Below, piece after piece: positions 53,244-62,983 of a stretch of DNA of 64,000 nt. The notes beneath the pieces are model-generated. The model saw only the letters and a list, made by a program, of their open reading frames with translations. It was not told the origin of the DNA and ran no database searches. Origin of the DNA: Candidatus Obscuribacterales bacterium (GTDB lineage: Bacteria > Cyanobacteriota > Vampirovibrionia > Obscuribacterales > Obscuribacteraceae); contig JAGVKB010000103.1 in assembly GCA_020050835.1 (NCBI GenBank), positions 1-64,000 of the forward strand. The letters run 5' to 3'. Position numbers and translations under genes: made by a program. How positions within the stretch are numbered: position 1 is the first letter of the stretch; the number at the start of each line of letters is the position of its first letter.

Positions 53244-56200
53244 ATGACTGCACAAGAGAACAAGGTTGAGCAGAGTACCGAGAGTCGGAGCGACTCGACA
53301 ACTAAGACCTCCGAAGCGATGGTCAAAGAGTCGGAAGCTGGCAAGGTCGATCTCGTCTCAGGTATCAAGAAGGCGATTGAAATACTCAAAAATGGCGGGC
53401 GCAGCGGAATTACCAACGAATTCGGAAAACCGCTATTGTTTGACGAAGGTCCGGAAGCAGCGGTTAAACGAACTGGACCTGGCGATGCTCAGCAAGGCAA
53501 GACGTATCTCAGCGGTGAAATCAAGGCGGTTAAATCGCAGATAACCGGCGAGATCAAGATTCCTTCTTCAGTGCAAAGGGCAGGCGAATCAGGTACCTGG
53601 CAGAATCCGGCAGCTGCATTGCCGGATTTGGGCATTGGAGACAAAGTTGATCCTCGCAGTCTTACTTTGCCTGACAAGAGTATGGCTGACACACCGGTCG
53701 ACCCAAGAAGCCTTACTCTGCCGGACAGGGAGATAATCGACAACCTTGTCGGGGGTACAACCAACAACGCAGCAGACTTTCAGATTCCAGAAGCAATCAA
53801 AGAGATTGCCAAGAGTATCGGCGACCGGGAATTCAAAATTCCCGAGTCTGTGCAAGATGTCGCCGGCACAATTGGTGAGATCGCGGCTGCTATTCAGAAA
53901 CAGACTATCAGCGAAGCAATCAATCAGATCGGTGGGGCGGTCGCTGAAGGACTGTCACGCATTCCAGAGGCTATAACCGATATCGTCGGTCGCATTGATG
54001 AAGGAACAGCCAAGATACCCGAAACCGGTAACGATGTCGGCGGTCGCATCAATGAAGGAACAGCCAAGATACCCGAAACCGGTAACGATGTCGGCGGTCG
54101 CATTGATGAAGGAACGGCCAAGATACCCGAAACCGGTAACGATGTCGGGGGTCGCATTGATGAAGGAACGGCCAAGATACCCGAAACCGGTAACGATGTC
54201 GGCGGTCGCATCAACGAGGATACCTCCATTCCCGGTCCCAAGCGAGATGCGCCGACTGATGCCACGACAGCGCGCGGCGACCAACCGGTCGTTCAAATGG
54301 AGGCGGAAACGATCACCGTATCTCCGGATGTTGCCTATCGCGGCGAAGTAATCAATCGTGACGTAGATCCGTCACAGCGCGTCGTAGAACCGGGAGATAC
54401 GTTGACGGTGATCGCTCGCGATCACCTTGGACCGGGCGCCACGCCCGAGGAGATTAGAAAACATGTTACGGAAATCGCCAGAGTCAATCATATAGAGAAC
54501 CCGAACCGGATCGAAGTCGGACAACAACTGGTCTTGCCTGGTCATACCGCCGATGGTGGCTTTGTGTCGCGCGATTCATCGGGAGCAGTTCTCACACGCT
54601 GGCAAGATGGTACGGAGCGCATCGAAAACAGTGACCATACCGGCTTTGTGCGCAACCCCAATCCGGATCATAGCGGTGCTTACACCGAGCATCACTGGGG
54701 ACCGCAGCCGCAAGACAACTTTGAGGTGACACGCACTCAAGATGGACGCCTTCTATTCGCCGACAGACCGGGCGAACAGCCTAGAGAGCTTTATGATTCA
54801 CCGCAGGTACAACAAGAGCGCGAGCGCCTGCAAGAACAGGCTGAATCCCGAATCACAAATCCACAGGAACTGGCTCAATTCCGGGCTCACATGGCGGAAT
54901 TCGAGCATCGGGCGCACGAGCAGGGTCTTTCTCAGGAAGAAGTTGCTAAGTATTATCACGAGGTCAATCGACTGCTTGAAAGTCGGGGCGACCAGCCGGT
55001 TTCACAAAGTGAGCGCGTCGTTCTGGCCGAGCAGATCATGCAACAGGCCGCGCATCCAACCTCAATCGACCAGGGACAGCACAACACCTGCAACGTCACC
55101 ACGGTTGAAGCACGCCTTTACACGAGAAATCCGTCTGAGGCTGCAAGGCTGGTAACCGATGTGGCCACCACCGGACAATTCACCGCTCAGGATGGCACAG
55201 TGGTAAATGTTCCGCCAGGCAGTCTTGGCAGAGACAGCGAAGCACAGGGCAATCCACCCGGCTACGGCGATCGTTCTCACGCCAGCCAGATTTTCCAGGT
55301 GACCGCCGTCAATCTGCACCACGCGACAACTCCGTTTCAATACACAGACAGTGCCGGAGTCGTTCACAACGTGCCGGCTGGTGGCATGCGTTACGAGCAG
55401 GTTCCTAATCCGGTTCCACCGGATACTGGAGAGCGGCTTTACGACACCACCACCACTCCGCCCACGCTGGTCAAGAATGAGCCCGATTTGACCGATGATG
55501 GCATTGTGCGAGTCAATAATCGATTGACCGGCGACACCGGTACCAGTGTCATGATCGATCACAGCGAATACGTCTACGGTAATGCTTCCGGTGTAGATAC
55601 CGTCTCCAGTGAGCAACAGTTGAACGATAAGATTGCGCAAGCAGCTCGTGACGGCAACCTGCCGATCATCATCGGTGTGCACACAGGCAATGAGCCGCTG
55701 CTCCATGATTCGGGTGGCGGCGAAGCTGGTGGCTCGGGTGGCGGGCATGTCATAACAGTCACCGGCTACGAGGCAGGACCGCCAGCTCGGGTTCAAATCG
55801 ACAATCAATGGGGCGAGCGTGTTGATTATCAAGGTAATCGCTCGATGTCTGTGCACGACCTCTATCTCACCATGCGACCGCCAGACAATGCCGGTCAGAT
55901 CGCCGATTTACAACGCGATGTCGATTGGGACAGAACGCACGGCACAATCGACACTCGCAAGGAGTTTGAGCTCTTGAGACTTAGGCACGATCTTCCAGCC
56001 GGCAATCCAAATCGCTTGAGCGACGCTGATTACGATCGGCTCATGCGTGAGCAGATAACCGCTGCCGGTGATCGTTGGGAGCAACAGCGAGCCGATGGCA
56101 CATTCAACGAAGCTGAACATGACAACGCAATGCAAAAATTGAGAGACGTAGAGCGGGCGCAACCGCCAGATCGCCGTCTTGGCTGGATCGAGCATATGCA

Positions 56201-56408
56201 TAGCGAAGGGCTGCTGACCGATGAGCAATACGACAGAGAGTTAACTCGGTCAATCCTTAGTGCCAAAGATCAATGGGCTCAGGAAGATGCCAACACACCG
56301 CCTACTGGCAATGCAGCCGAAAGGCAGCGCGCTCGCGTTGCTCTGGAACGAATTCTCAATGCGATTCCGGAGGATCGCCGTCAAGCTATTTTGGATAACT
56401 CACAATAA
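53244..56408 (+). CDS. LysM protein with papain-like C-terminal domain, paralogue 2
   Basis: Same plan as the paralogues: N-terminal helix (GIKKAIEILKNGGRSGITNEFG), LysM domain, and C616/H835/N854 papain-like set. The inserted region of ~200 residues is special: degenerate amphipathic segments (IPEAIKEIAKSIGDREFKIP) lead into more than four copies of an 18-residue repeat. Start at 53244 rather than 53238, because GAGG is seven bases upstream. Followed 46 bases later by a small partner gene. Confidence 0.72.
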   Translation: MTAQENKVEQSTESRSDSTTKTSEAMVKESEAGKVDLVSGIKKAIEILKNGGRSGITNEFGKPLLFDEGPEAAVKRTGPGDAQQGKTYLSGEIKAVKSQITGEIKIPSSVQRAGESGTWQNPAAALPDLGIGDKVDPRSLTLPDKSMADTPVDPRSLTLPDREIIDNLVGGTTNNAADFQIPEAIKEIAKSIGDREFKIPESVQDVAGTIGEIAAAIQKQTISEAINQIGGAVAEGLSRIPEAITDIVGRIDEGTAKIPETGNDVGGRINEGTAKIPETGNDVGGRIDEGTAKIPETGNDVGGRIDEGTAKIPETGNDVGGRINEDTSIPGPKRDAPTDATTARGDQPVVQMEAETITVSPDVAYRGEVINRDVDPSQRVVEPGDTLTVIARDHLGPGATPEEIRKHVTEIARVNHIENPNRIEVGQQLVLPGHTADGGFVSRDSSGAVLTRWQDGTERIENSDHTGFVRNPNPDHSGAYTEHHWGPQPQDNFEVTRTQDGRLLFADRPGEQPRELYDSPQVQQERERLQEQAESRITNPQELAQFRAHMAEFEHRAHEQGLSQEEVAKYYHEVNRLLESRGDQPVSQSERVVLAEQIMQQAAHPTSIDQGQHNTCNVTTVEARLYTRNPSEAARLVTDVATTGQFTAQDGTVVNVPPGSLGRDSEAQGNPPGYGDRSHASQIFQVTAVNLHHATTPFQYTDSAGVVHNVPAGGMRYEQVPNPVPPDTGERLYDTTTTPPTLVKNEPDLTDDGIVRVNNRLTGDTGTSVMIDHSEYVYGNASGVDTVSSEQQLNDKIAQAARDGNLPIIIGVHTGNEPLLHDSGGGEAGGSGGGHVITVTGYEAGPPARVQIDNQWGERVDYQGNRSMSVHDLYLTMRPPDNAGQIADLQRDVDWDRTHGTIDTRKEFELLRLRHDLPAGNPNRLSDADYDRLMREQITAAGDRWEQQRADGTFNEAEHDNAMQKLRDVERAQPPDRRLGWIEHMHSEGLLTDEQYDRELTRSILSAKDQWAQEDANTPPTGNAAERQRARVALERILNAIPEDRRQAILDNSQ
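53988..54221 (+). repeat. 54-bp in-frame tandem repeat
   Basis: Four nearly identical 54-base units (starting 53988, 54042, 54096, 54150) and a partial fifth encode GRI(D/N)EGTAKIPETGNDVG. Differences between units are few, so the array is young or kept uniform. Confidence 0.9.
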
Positions 56409-56453
56409 CGCCGGCAACCCGATTAAGACATTATTTCAATGAAGGAGAATGGC

Positions 56454-57077
56454 ATGGGACCTAGCGATATGCCCAAAGAACCACCGAAACAATCGGAAGT
56501 GCGCCCGGCGCAGACCAGCTCAGACGTGAGCAAGTTTCTTGACCAGTGGGTCAAACCGGATCCGCACAAGACTAGCGCGATCGTCAGCATTGGTCAGGTC
56601 GATACACTGAAACTTCCACCCGGGTGGAAGGAAGGACAATCTCTCAAACCGACCGGAGGAGCTAGCCTGCTTCGTGAGTTTCATCCGACCGACAACAAGG
56701 ACGTCAAACTTTGCTTCTTCTACCGTGGTACCAGGATCAGCGAAGCTGGCGGGAAGGATTTCCACAAGATCATCGAACAGCCGCCGCACATTCTCAGCTC
56801 GTCCGAGGTGGAATCGTTGCGTGAGACTTTGCGAGAAAAGGCCAATCCGCAGGAGTTTAAAACGCTTGTGGCGAAGACAGAAGACATCGATGGCAAGCGC
56901 GTGCTGGTGATTGAAGGCAGTTACTCTAAGACTGATACGGAGTCTAGAACGATCTTGGTAGATTCGGATGGTAGCGGAACAGCCGTTCAGGAAATTTTCT
57001 ATCAGGCTCCAAAATCTGATTATGCGCAACACCTTCCGGTGGCGATTGCAGCATTGAAGTCAATTCGCTGGAAGTAG
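56454..57077 (+). CDS. Small partner of LysM/papain-like protein, paralogue A
   Basis: 207 residues, closely related to 59976-60602 (shared MPKEPPKQ, FYRG, ESLRE, DSDGSG and KSIRWK end). No family recognised; likely a compact cytoplasmic alpha/beta protein with a disordered start. AAGGAG lies seven bases before ATG 56454. Position directly after a large putative peptidase suggests a chaperone, inhibitor or immunity role; this is inference. Confidence 0.65.
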   Translation: MGPSDMPKEPPKQSEVRPAQTSSDVSKFLDQWVKPDPHKTSAIVSIGQVDTLKLPPGWKEGQSLKPTGGASLLREFHPTDNKDVKLCFFYRGTRISEAGGKDFHKIIEQPPHILSSSEVESLRETLREKANPQEFKTLVAKTEDIDGKRVLVIEGSYSKTDTESRTILVDSDGSGTAVQEIFYQAPKSDYAQHLPVAIAALKSIRWK

Positions 57078-57087
57078 AGATAATTCG

Positions 57088-57108
57088 GGCGATGCATGGC
57101 ATCGCCCC
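57088..57108 (+). terminator. Hairpin after partner gene
   Basis: GGGCGATG and CATCGCCC pair perfectly around CATGG, 11 bases after the stop codon. The U-tract is poor, so it may be a weak or factor-dependent terminator. Confidence 0.4.
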
Positions 57109-57296
57109 TACGCTTTAGGACCGGTCGGAACCCCTTTTAGACCGAATGGCAACCCTGACCACCTTTCCAGATCTGGAGCCCAGATTTTTACCCCAGATTC
57201 GCAGCTCGGATCTTCAGCCAGGAGTCTTAGATAAAGAAATCACAAGTCTCGGAATCTTCCCTCCCAATCCCTTTTAGTTAGTGTCGAGGAACCGCA

Positions 57297-59936
57297 ATGA
57301 GTGCACAAGAACAGAATGTCGAGCAAAAAAGTGACAGCCGGAGCGACTCAACAACAAAGACTCCGGAATCAGCAGTAAAGGAAGCATCAGCAGGTAAGGA
57401 AGACCTGGTATCCGGCATCAAAAAGGCAATCGATCTACTGAAGAACGGTGGACGAAGCGGAATTACTAATGAGTTCGGTAAGCCCCTGATTATCGATGAG
57501 ATGATTGATAAACAGTCCAAACAATCGAATGACTTGCAAACTTCGAAGCGGTTCGTTACTGGTGAGATAAAGGCCGTCAAATCATTCATTACCGGTGAAA
57601 TCAAGATTCCGGATGTCTTCGGTCAGGCAAGGATGTACAACGAGAATGTAGTTGCTCCGATTGCCTCTCAGTTCAAGGATGTCTTGCAGGCGGCGCAATC
57701 GCGAGATACATCGACATCCCAAGCCACGGACGCACAATCTTCTCAACCAACAGACTCCAGGAAAACAGCGGCGGACGGCCCGCAAGAAGCCAGCAAACCC
57801 GCCGGCGATCGCGGTGCAGTTCAAATGGACGCCGTTACTATTACTGCCTCACCAGACATTGCTTACAAGGGAGAAGTAATCAACCGAGATGTTCCGCCGG
57901 GAACTCATACGGTCGAACGCGGCGACACTTTGACCAAGATCGCCAAGGAGCATCTCGGGCCTGGGGCTACTCCGGAAGAGATTCGCGCTCATGTCAAAGA
58001 GATCGCCCGCGTCAATCACATTCCGAACCCAGATCTAATCAGAGACGGCCAAGAGCTCGTTCTGCCAGGACATACTGCCGACGGTGGCTTTGTCACCAAA
58101 GACAACGCTGGTTCGACTTTGACGCGCTGGCAAGATGGCACTGAGCGTGTGGAGAACAAAGACAAGACTGGATTTGTCCGCAAGCCGGCCGAAGATGGTA
58201 GCGGTGCCTACACCGAGCATCACTGGGGTCCGCAGCCCGAGAACAATTTCGAGCTGACTAAGACCGCAGACGGGAAGTTCTTGTTTGCCGACAAACAAGG
58301 AGACCAGCCCAAGGAGTTGTACGATCAGGAGAAAGTTCGCACAGAACGCGAACGGGTCATGGAGCAAGCCGAGTCCAACATAACCAATCCAGAGGAGCTG
58401 GCAAAATTCCGGGCTAACATGGCGGAATTCGAGCAGCGAGCCCACAAGCAAGGACTGCCGCCGGAAGAAGTCGCCAAGTTTTACAGCGAGACAAGCCGGT
58501 TGCTGGAAAGCAAAGGCGATCAACCTGTATCTCAGAAAGACAGAACCGTGCTCGCCGAGCAACTGATGGATCAGGCGGCCCATCCGACTCAAGTCGATCA
58601 GGGCTATCACAATTCCTGCAATGTCACGACGGTCGAATCGCGTGTATACACGCGCAATCCATCCGAAGCCGCTAAAATGGTGACCGATGTGGCCACCACC
58701 GGCCAGTACACCGCTCGCGATGGTACGGTGGTTACCGTTCCACCCGGTAGTTTAACGAGGGACAACGAAGCTCAAGGCAATCCGCCCGCCTATGGCGAGC
58801 GTTCGTATGCCAGCCAGGTCTTCCAGGTCACCGCTGTTAATCTGCACCATCAAACTACTCCGTATACATACACAGATAGCGCCGGCACAGTTCATAATGT
58901 TCCGGCCGGCGGAATGCGTTACGAGCAGATCCCTAATCCGGTCTCGCCGGATACTGGTGAGCGTCTCTATGACACAACGACCAATCCACCCACGCTCGTA
59001 GGAAGGTCGCCCGCTCTCACTGATGATGGCATTGTCCGCGTCAACAATCTGATCACTGGAGACACCGGCACAGGCGCGATGATTGATCACGCCAAATGGG
59101 TATACGGCGACAAGACCGGTGTCACCACCGTCAACAACGAAAAGGAGTTCAACGAGCAACTCGCCAAAGCGCAAGCGGAAGGCAGAATGCCGATCATCAT
59201 CCACGTCCATACCGGCAATGAGCCGTTCTTGCACGATTCAGGCGGCGGCTCGGCCGGCGGCTCCGGCGGGGACCACGTCGTCACTGTCACCGGCTACGAA
59301 GCTGGACCACCGGCGAAAGTCCATGTGGACAACCAGTGGGGTGAAGGAGTCGATTATCAGGGCAACAAGAGCATGTCTGTCCACGACCTTTACGGCGCTA
59401 TGCGTGGTCCGACCCATCCCGATACGATCGCCGATCTCCAGAAGGATGTGAAATGGGATAGAGAACATGGAACGATTGACACCCGTAAAGAGTTCGAGTT
59501 GCTCCGCCTGGAGCACAACTTGAAGAGTCCCAATCCAAACGCCATCAGTGATGCCGATTTCGATCGCTTGATGAAGGAGCAGATGACCGCTGCCGCCGAT
59601 CGTTGGAAACAACAGAAAGCCGACGGTACGCTAAACGAGGCTGAGCAGAGAAATGGCATGGAAAAACTAATGGATATGGTGCATTCACAGCCACCGGACA
59701 GGCAGTTGGGTTGGATCGAGCACATGCATAAGCAAGGTTTGCTGACCGATGCGCAGTACGATACGGAGATCACCAAGTCAATCGTCTCTTCGCGCTCACA
59801 ATGGGCGGCTGAAGATGCAAATACTCCTTCCACCGGTAATCCGGCTGAAAGGCGGCGGGCTCGTGCTGCTTTGCAAGATATGTTGAATGCGTTGCCAGCC
59901 GACAGGCGCCAAGCGATTATGGACAATTCTCGGTAA
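57297..59936 (+). CDS. LysM protein with papain-like C-terminal domain, paralogue 3
   Basis: The most regular member: N-terminal helix (GIKKAIDLLKNGGRSGITNE), LysM domain (HTVERGDTLTKIAKEHLG ... GQELVLPGH) and a C-terminal domain with C441 (HNSCNVTTVE), H660 (DHVVTVTGYE) and N679 (VDNQWGE). Conserved WQDGTERVENKD and TEHHWGPQPENNFE segments link LysM and the catalytic part. GAGGA is six bases before the ATG. LysM suggests peptidoglycan binding, but no export signal is seen. Followed by a small partner gene. Confidence 0.72.
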   Translation: MSAQEQNVEQKSDSRSDSTTKTPESAVKEASAGKEDLVSGIKKAIDLLKNGGRSGITNEFGKPLIIDEMIDKQSKQSNDLQTSKRFVTGEIKAVKSFITGEIKIPDVFGQARMYNENVVAPIASQFKDVLQAAQSRDTSTSQATDAQSSQPTDSRKTAADGPQEASKPAGDRGAVQMDAVTITASPDIAYKGEVINRDVPPGTHTVERGDTLTKIAKEHLGPGATPEEIRAHVKEIARVNHIPNPDLIRDGQELVLPGHTADGGFVTKDNAGSTLTRWQDGTERVENKDKTGFVRKPAEDGSGAYTEHHWGPQPENNFELTKTADGKFLFADKQGDQPKELYDQEKVRTERERVMEQAESNITNPEELAKFRANMAEFEQRAHKQGLPPEEVAKFYSETSRLLESKGDQPVSQKDRTVLAEQLMDQAAHPTQVDQGYHNSCNVTTVESRVYTRNPSEAAKMVTDVATTGQYTARDGTVVTVPPGSLTRDNEAQGNPPAYGERSYASQVFQVTAVNLHHQTTPYTYTDSAGTVHNVPAGGMRYEQIPNPVSPDTGERLYDTTTNPPTLVGRSPALTDDGIVRVNNLITGDTGTGAMIDHAKWVYGDKTGVTTVNNEKEFNEQLAKAQAEGRMPIIIHVHTGNEPFLHDSGGGSAGGSGGDHVVTVTGYEAGPPAKVHVDNQWGEGVDYQGNKSMSVHDLYGAMRGPTHPDTIADLQKDVKWDREHGTIDTRKEFELLRLEHNLKSPNPNAISDADFDRLMKEQMTAAADRWKQQKADGTLNEAEQRNGMEKLMDMVHSQPPDRQLGWIEHMHKQGLLTDAQYDTEITKSIVSSRSQWAAEDANTPSTGNPAERRRARAALQDMLNALPADRRQAIMDNSR

Positions 59937-59975
59937 TTTGGACGACCTGATGACAGGAAGTAAAAGGAGAAAGTT

Positions 59976-60602
59976 ATGAGCGACATGCCCAAAGAACCGC
60001 CCAAACAGCCGGAAGTCGGGCACGAAAACACGAGCCCAGAGGTTTCGAAATTTCTTGATGAGTGGATTAAGCCGAAACAACCTGCTGCCGGCCGTCCATC
60101 TGACAATGTGAGCATCGGTCAGGTTCATGAGATGAAGATTCCGTCAGGATGGATGGAAGGTCAATCTGTTAAACCGGTCGGCGGCTCGAGCCTGTTTAGA
60201 GAGTTTCATCCCAGCGAGGACCCAGAAGTCAAACTCTGCTTTTTCTACCGCGGTCGACGAGTCAGCGATCAATCCGCCAAAGCCTTCCACTCGGCACTCG
60301 AGCAGCCCGCTCATACACTTAAGGCCAATGAGCTGGAATCCCTGCGCGAAGTGCTCCGGGAGAAGGGAAATCCGCAGCAATTCAATATCACCGCCGCCAG
60401 GACGGAGGATTTGAATGGTAAGCGAGTATTGGTAGTGGAAGGCAAGTATCTAAACACCGAACTAGAGAGCCGTGCTCTATTTGTAGATTCCGATGGCTCA
60501 GGTTCGGCTGTCCAGGAAATCTACTATCAGGCTCCCAGAGCGCAGTACGCCCAAAATCTGCAGGCAGCAATTGACGCGATGAAGTCAATTCGCTGGAAGT
60601 AG
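59976..60602 (+). CDS. Small partner of LysM/papain-like protein, paralogue B
   Basis: 208 residues, paralogue of 56454-57077, with the same order of conserved segments and the same KSIRWK C-terminus. AAGGAG lies six bases before the ATG. The repetition of the large/small gene pair indicates that the two products act together. Confidence 0.65.
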   Translation: MSDMPKEPPKQPEVGHENTSPEVSKFLDEWIKPKQPAAGRPSDNVSIGQVHEMKIPSGWMEGQSVKPVGGSSLFREFHPSEDPEVKLCFFYRGRRVSDQSAKAFHSALEQPAHTLKANELESLREVLREKGNPQQFNITAARTEDLNGKRVLVVEGKYLNTELESRALFVDSDGSGSAVQEIYYQAPRAQYAQNLQAAIDAMKSIRWK

Positions 60603-60656
60603 GTACTCAAGAGTCCCCAGGAATATTCACGCGGTGACTTGACACTGCCATTAGGT

Positions 60657-60693
60657 AGCTGCGACCATTTTCGTTATGAAAATGGTCGCAGCT
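60657..60693. promoter_or_regulatory. Perfect 16-bp inverted repeat upstream of fur-like gene
   Basis: Arms 60657-60672 and 60678-60693 pair perfectly around GTTAT. The centre CATTTTC-GTTAT-GAAAATG has the size of a Fur-family operator and lies 57 bases before the regulator's start. It could also be the terminator of the partner gene, although no U-tract follows. Confidence 0.5.
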
Positions 60694-60749
60694 TTCCGGG
60701 TCGAAGTTTGTAATCTAAGCGGTCTAAGCACTGCAAAGGTTGCGCTCCC

Positions 60750-61190
60750 ATGACTCAATCTAGAAAACCGGCGGAAGATAGCACGGTTGTCCAAAAACTG
60801 ACGAAGGGCTGCCGAAGCGTTCTCGAGGTACTGCAAAGAAGCGAGAACTTGACGAGCGCTCAAGATATTTTCAGCATTATGCGACAGGAAGAGCCGTCAG
60901 CTCCGGGCTTGACTACTGTTTACAGATCGCTTGAATCACTCGTCAGCCTTGGGCTGGTTCAATCAGTAGACGTCGGTGATGGTGAAAAGCGCTACGAGGT
61001 AGTGACGCCCGGCGAGCACCATCATCACCTGATCTGTCAGTCATGCAACTCCAGCATTCACCTGGACCAATGTGTCCTGGAAGATTTGGAACGATCGATT
61101 AAGACTAAGTACGGTTTTGTCGTAAGCTCGCATGTGCTGGAAGTCTTTGGAACTTGCCGGAATTGCCTCAAACCGGGCGCTAAGAAATAG
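60750..61190 (+). CDS. fur: Fur-family metal-responsive regulator
   Basis: A winged helix with the recognition helix GLTTVYRSLESL, then the metal site HHHHLICQSCNSS and a second zinc pair CRNC at the C-terminus, all typical of Fur/Zur/PerR. Length 146 is normal. Which metal or signal it senses cannot be told from the sequence; the four-His run and two Cys pairs are compatible with Zur. An inverted repeat just upstream may be its autoregulatory site. Confidence 0.88.
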   Translation: MTQSRKPAEDSTVVQKLTKGCRSVLEVLQRSENLTSAQDIFSIMRQEEPSAPGLTTVYRSLESLVSLGLVQSVDVGDGEKRYEVVTPGEHHHHLICQSCNSSIHLDQCVLEDLERSIKTKYGFVVSSHVLEVFGTCRNCLKPGAKK

Positions 61191-61290
61191 CAATTGCGGT
61201 GCTCCAATCGTGAGAACCGTATTGCAAGCAGTTTATATAACGCTTACAGTTTGATTACGAACGGGGCTCCCGGCTCGCGGCAGTGAAACA

Positions 61291-61587
61291 ATGCCGGTGC
61301 TGGCAGGCGCATGCTTGCTTGTTGGTGAAGGAAAACGAATCTTGATGTGGCTTGTTGCCTGGTATTTATTTTGCGGAATCTTGATCGTCAGTCTGCTGGG
61401 GATCTGGCGTTGGCTCAACCAGCCGAGGTTTCGCGATGAGATGGGGGACATCACCACTGAAGTCGGATATGAAGAAGACTCGCTGGGAAATGTCATCCAT
61501 CAAGAGTACGGTTCGGGAGTCAATCCAGAATCGATAGACGCTCACATTGCAATCGGCAGCCGTGAAGGTTCGGGGTTGCTCGGCTGA
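61291..61587 (+). CDS. Small single-TM protein
   Basis: Not recognised. One strong TM helix (LMWLVAWYLFCGILIVSLLG) and an acidic C-terminal tail. The start could be 61291 or the Met at 61345, which would give a protein beginning directly with the helix. It lies between the fur-like and moaC genes on the same strand. Confidence 0.5.
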   Translation: MPVLAGACLLVGEGKRILMWLVAWYLFCGILIVSLLGIWRWLNQPRFRDEMGDITTEVGYEEDSLGNVIHQEYGSGVNPESIDAHIAIGSREGSGLLG

Positions 61588-61633
61588 TACACTTATGCTC
61601 ACGCGACATTCTCAATGACCGGAGGGATGCTTT

Positions 61634-62578
61634 GTGCGTGATGTATCTAAGAAGATCAAGACTTTGCGAACAGCGATCGCTCAGGCTACGCTAAAGACGA
61701 GCCCGGAGACGATCGCACTGATCAACAGAGGTGAGATTCCGAAAGGCGACCCTCTGCCGGTGGCGAAAGTTGCCGCTATTCAGGCTGCTAAGAACACAAG
61801 CCAGATCATTCCATATTGCCATCCATTGCCAATTGAGTATGTCGGGGTCGAATTTGAGCTTGGCGCTAACACTGTCGTTACCACTGTAACGGTCAAAGCT
61901 ATCTATAAGACGGGAGTTGAGATGGAGGCGCTGACAGCTGCCTCAGTCGCTGCTCTTACCCTATACGACATGATGAAAATGTTGGACGAGGAGATGGAGA
62001 TCTCCGGCGTCAGATTGCTGGAAAAGATGGGTGGCAAGTCAGATTTCAAGCAAGACTATGGTAAGCCGCTGAGAGCCGCTGTAGTAGTGATGTCTGATTC
62101 AATCGCCGCCGGTAAGAAAGATGATTACTCCGGCAAGCTTATTTTGGATAGACTCACAGCCGAAGGCGTGGAAATTGCCGACTATAAGGTTATCGCAGAC
62201 GATCTCGACACGATAGAAACGACTTTGCGTGATTACGCCGATGTTGCAAAAGTCGATCTAATCATGACCACCGGCGGTACCGGCTTGAGCCCTCGGGATT
62301 GCACGCCTGAGGCGATGAAGCGCCTGATTGAGCGCGAAATTCCAGGGATTGCAGAAGCAGCTCGGTCTTACGGACAGGAGCGCACACCGTACTCGATGCT
62401 GTCGCGTGGAGTTTCAGGGGTGAGAGGTCAAACCGTGATTGTGAATCTGCCGGGCTCCAGAGGAGGCGTTGCAGATTCGCTAGATGCGCTGATTCCGTCG
62501 CTCTTGCATTCTTTCCATGTATTGCGCGGCGGCGGGCATGCTGCCAAGCAGAAGTCATTAGCTGAGCATAAGAAATAA
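61634..62578 (+). CDS. moaCB: MoaC-MoaB/MogA fusion, molybdenum cofactor biosynthesis
   Basis: Residues 1-~145 are MoaC (IIPYCHPLPIEYVGVEF, then YKTGVEMEALTAASVAALT), the cyclic pyranopterin monophosphate synthase step. Residues ~150-310 are MoaB/MogA (VVVMSDSIAAGKKDDYSG, MTTGGTGLSPRDCTPEA, NLPGSRGG), the molybdopterin adenylylation domain. The N-terminal FxHxxxxGxxxMVD segment of MoaC is shortened to MRDVS. GTG 61634 has GGAGG eight bases upstream. Bifunctional fusions of this type are known in several bacteria. Confidence 0.92.
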   Translation: MRDVSKKIKTLRTAIAQATLKTSPETIALINRGEIPKGDPLPVAKVAAIQAAKNTSQIIPYCHPLPIEYVGVEFELGANTVVTTVTVKAIYKTGVEMEALTAASVAALTLYDMMKMLDEEMEISGVRLLEKMGGKSDFKQDYGKPLRAAVVVMSDSIAAGKKDDYSGKLILDRLTAEGVEIADYKVIADDLDTIETTLRDYADVAKVDLIMTTGGTGLSPRDCTPEAMKRLIEREIPGIAEAARSYGQERTPYSMLSRGVSGVRGQTVIVNLPGSRGGVADSLDALIPSLLHSFHVLRGGGHAAKQKSLAEHKK

Positions 62579-62758
62579 GACGCCAGTTTTCAGTGCGGAA
62601 TTTCCCACGGATGGGCGTGAAACAACATCGCCAATCTAAGTGAAACACAGTAATATCTTGGCATCGATTCAGCTCAGGTGGTCAAAGTGATTAATCAAAG
62701 TGCGGCGTCAGAAGATATATTGATTAGTGGACAGCTTTCAAGCCACGAGGAGCCAGGC

Positions 62759-62983
62759 ATGTCAACAATCACTGACGACCTGACAACTGCTCAGTTACTG
62801 AGAATTGCCGCGGACTACAATTCGCAGAAAGTCTCCTTGACGGACGACGAGCGCCTTCAGCTCGTGGCACTGCTCAAGAAGCGCGCAGAAGACGAACTCG
62901 ATTATGGGCAAGAGATTGAATGCGAGACCGTCCGCGTAGTCAGAAGAGTGACCGGAGCGGTCGGAGTATTCTTCAAATCGTGA
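62759..62983 (+). CDS. Small hypothetical protein, 74 aa
   Basis: Short helical protein (LTTAQLLRIAADYNSQ, then DDERLQLVALLKKRAEDEL) with a beta-like end. GAGGAG lies six bases before ATG 62759, so this start is preferred to an upstream GTG. No family recognised. Confidence 0.6.
   Translation: MSTITDDLTTAQLLRIAADYNSQKVSLTDDERLQLVALLKKRAEDELDYGQEIECETVRVVRRVTGAVGVFFKS

Noticed and set aside
53988-54221. CRISPR-like array
   Set aside because: Units are contiguous with no spacers and encode a protein repeat.
53924-54351. Long frames on all strands across the 54-bp repeat
   Set aside because: They arise because the repeat length is a multiple of three, so every frame stays open; only the plus frame continues the LysM protein.
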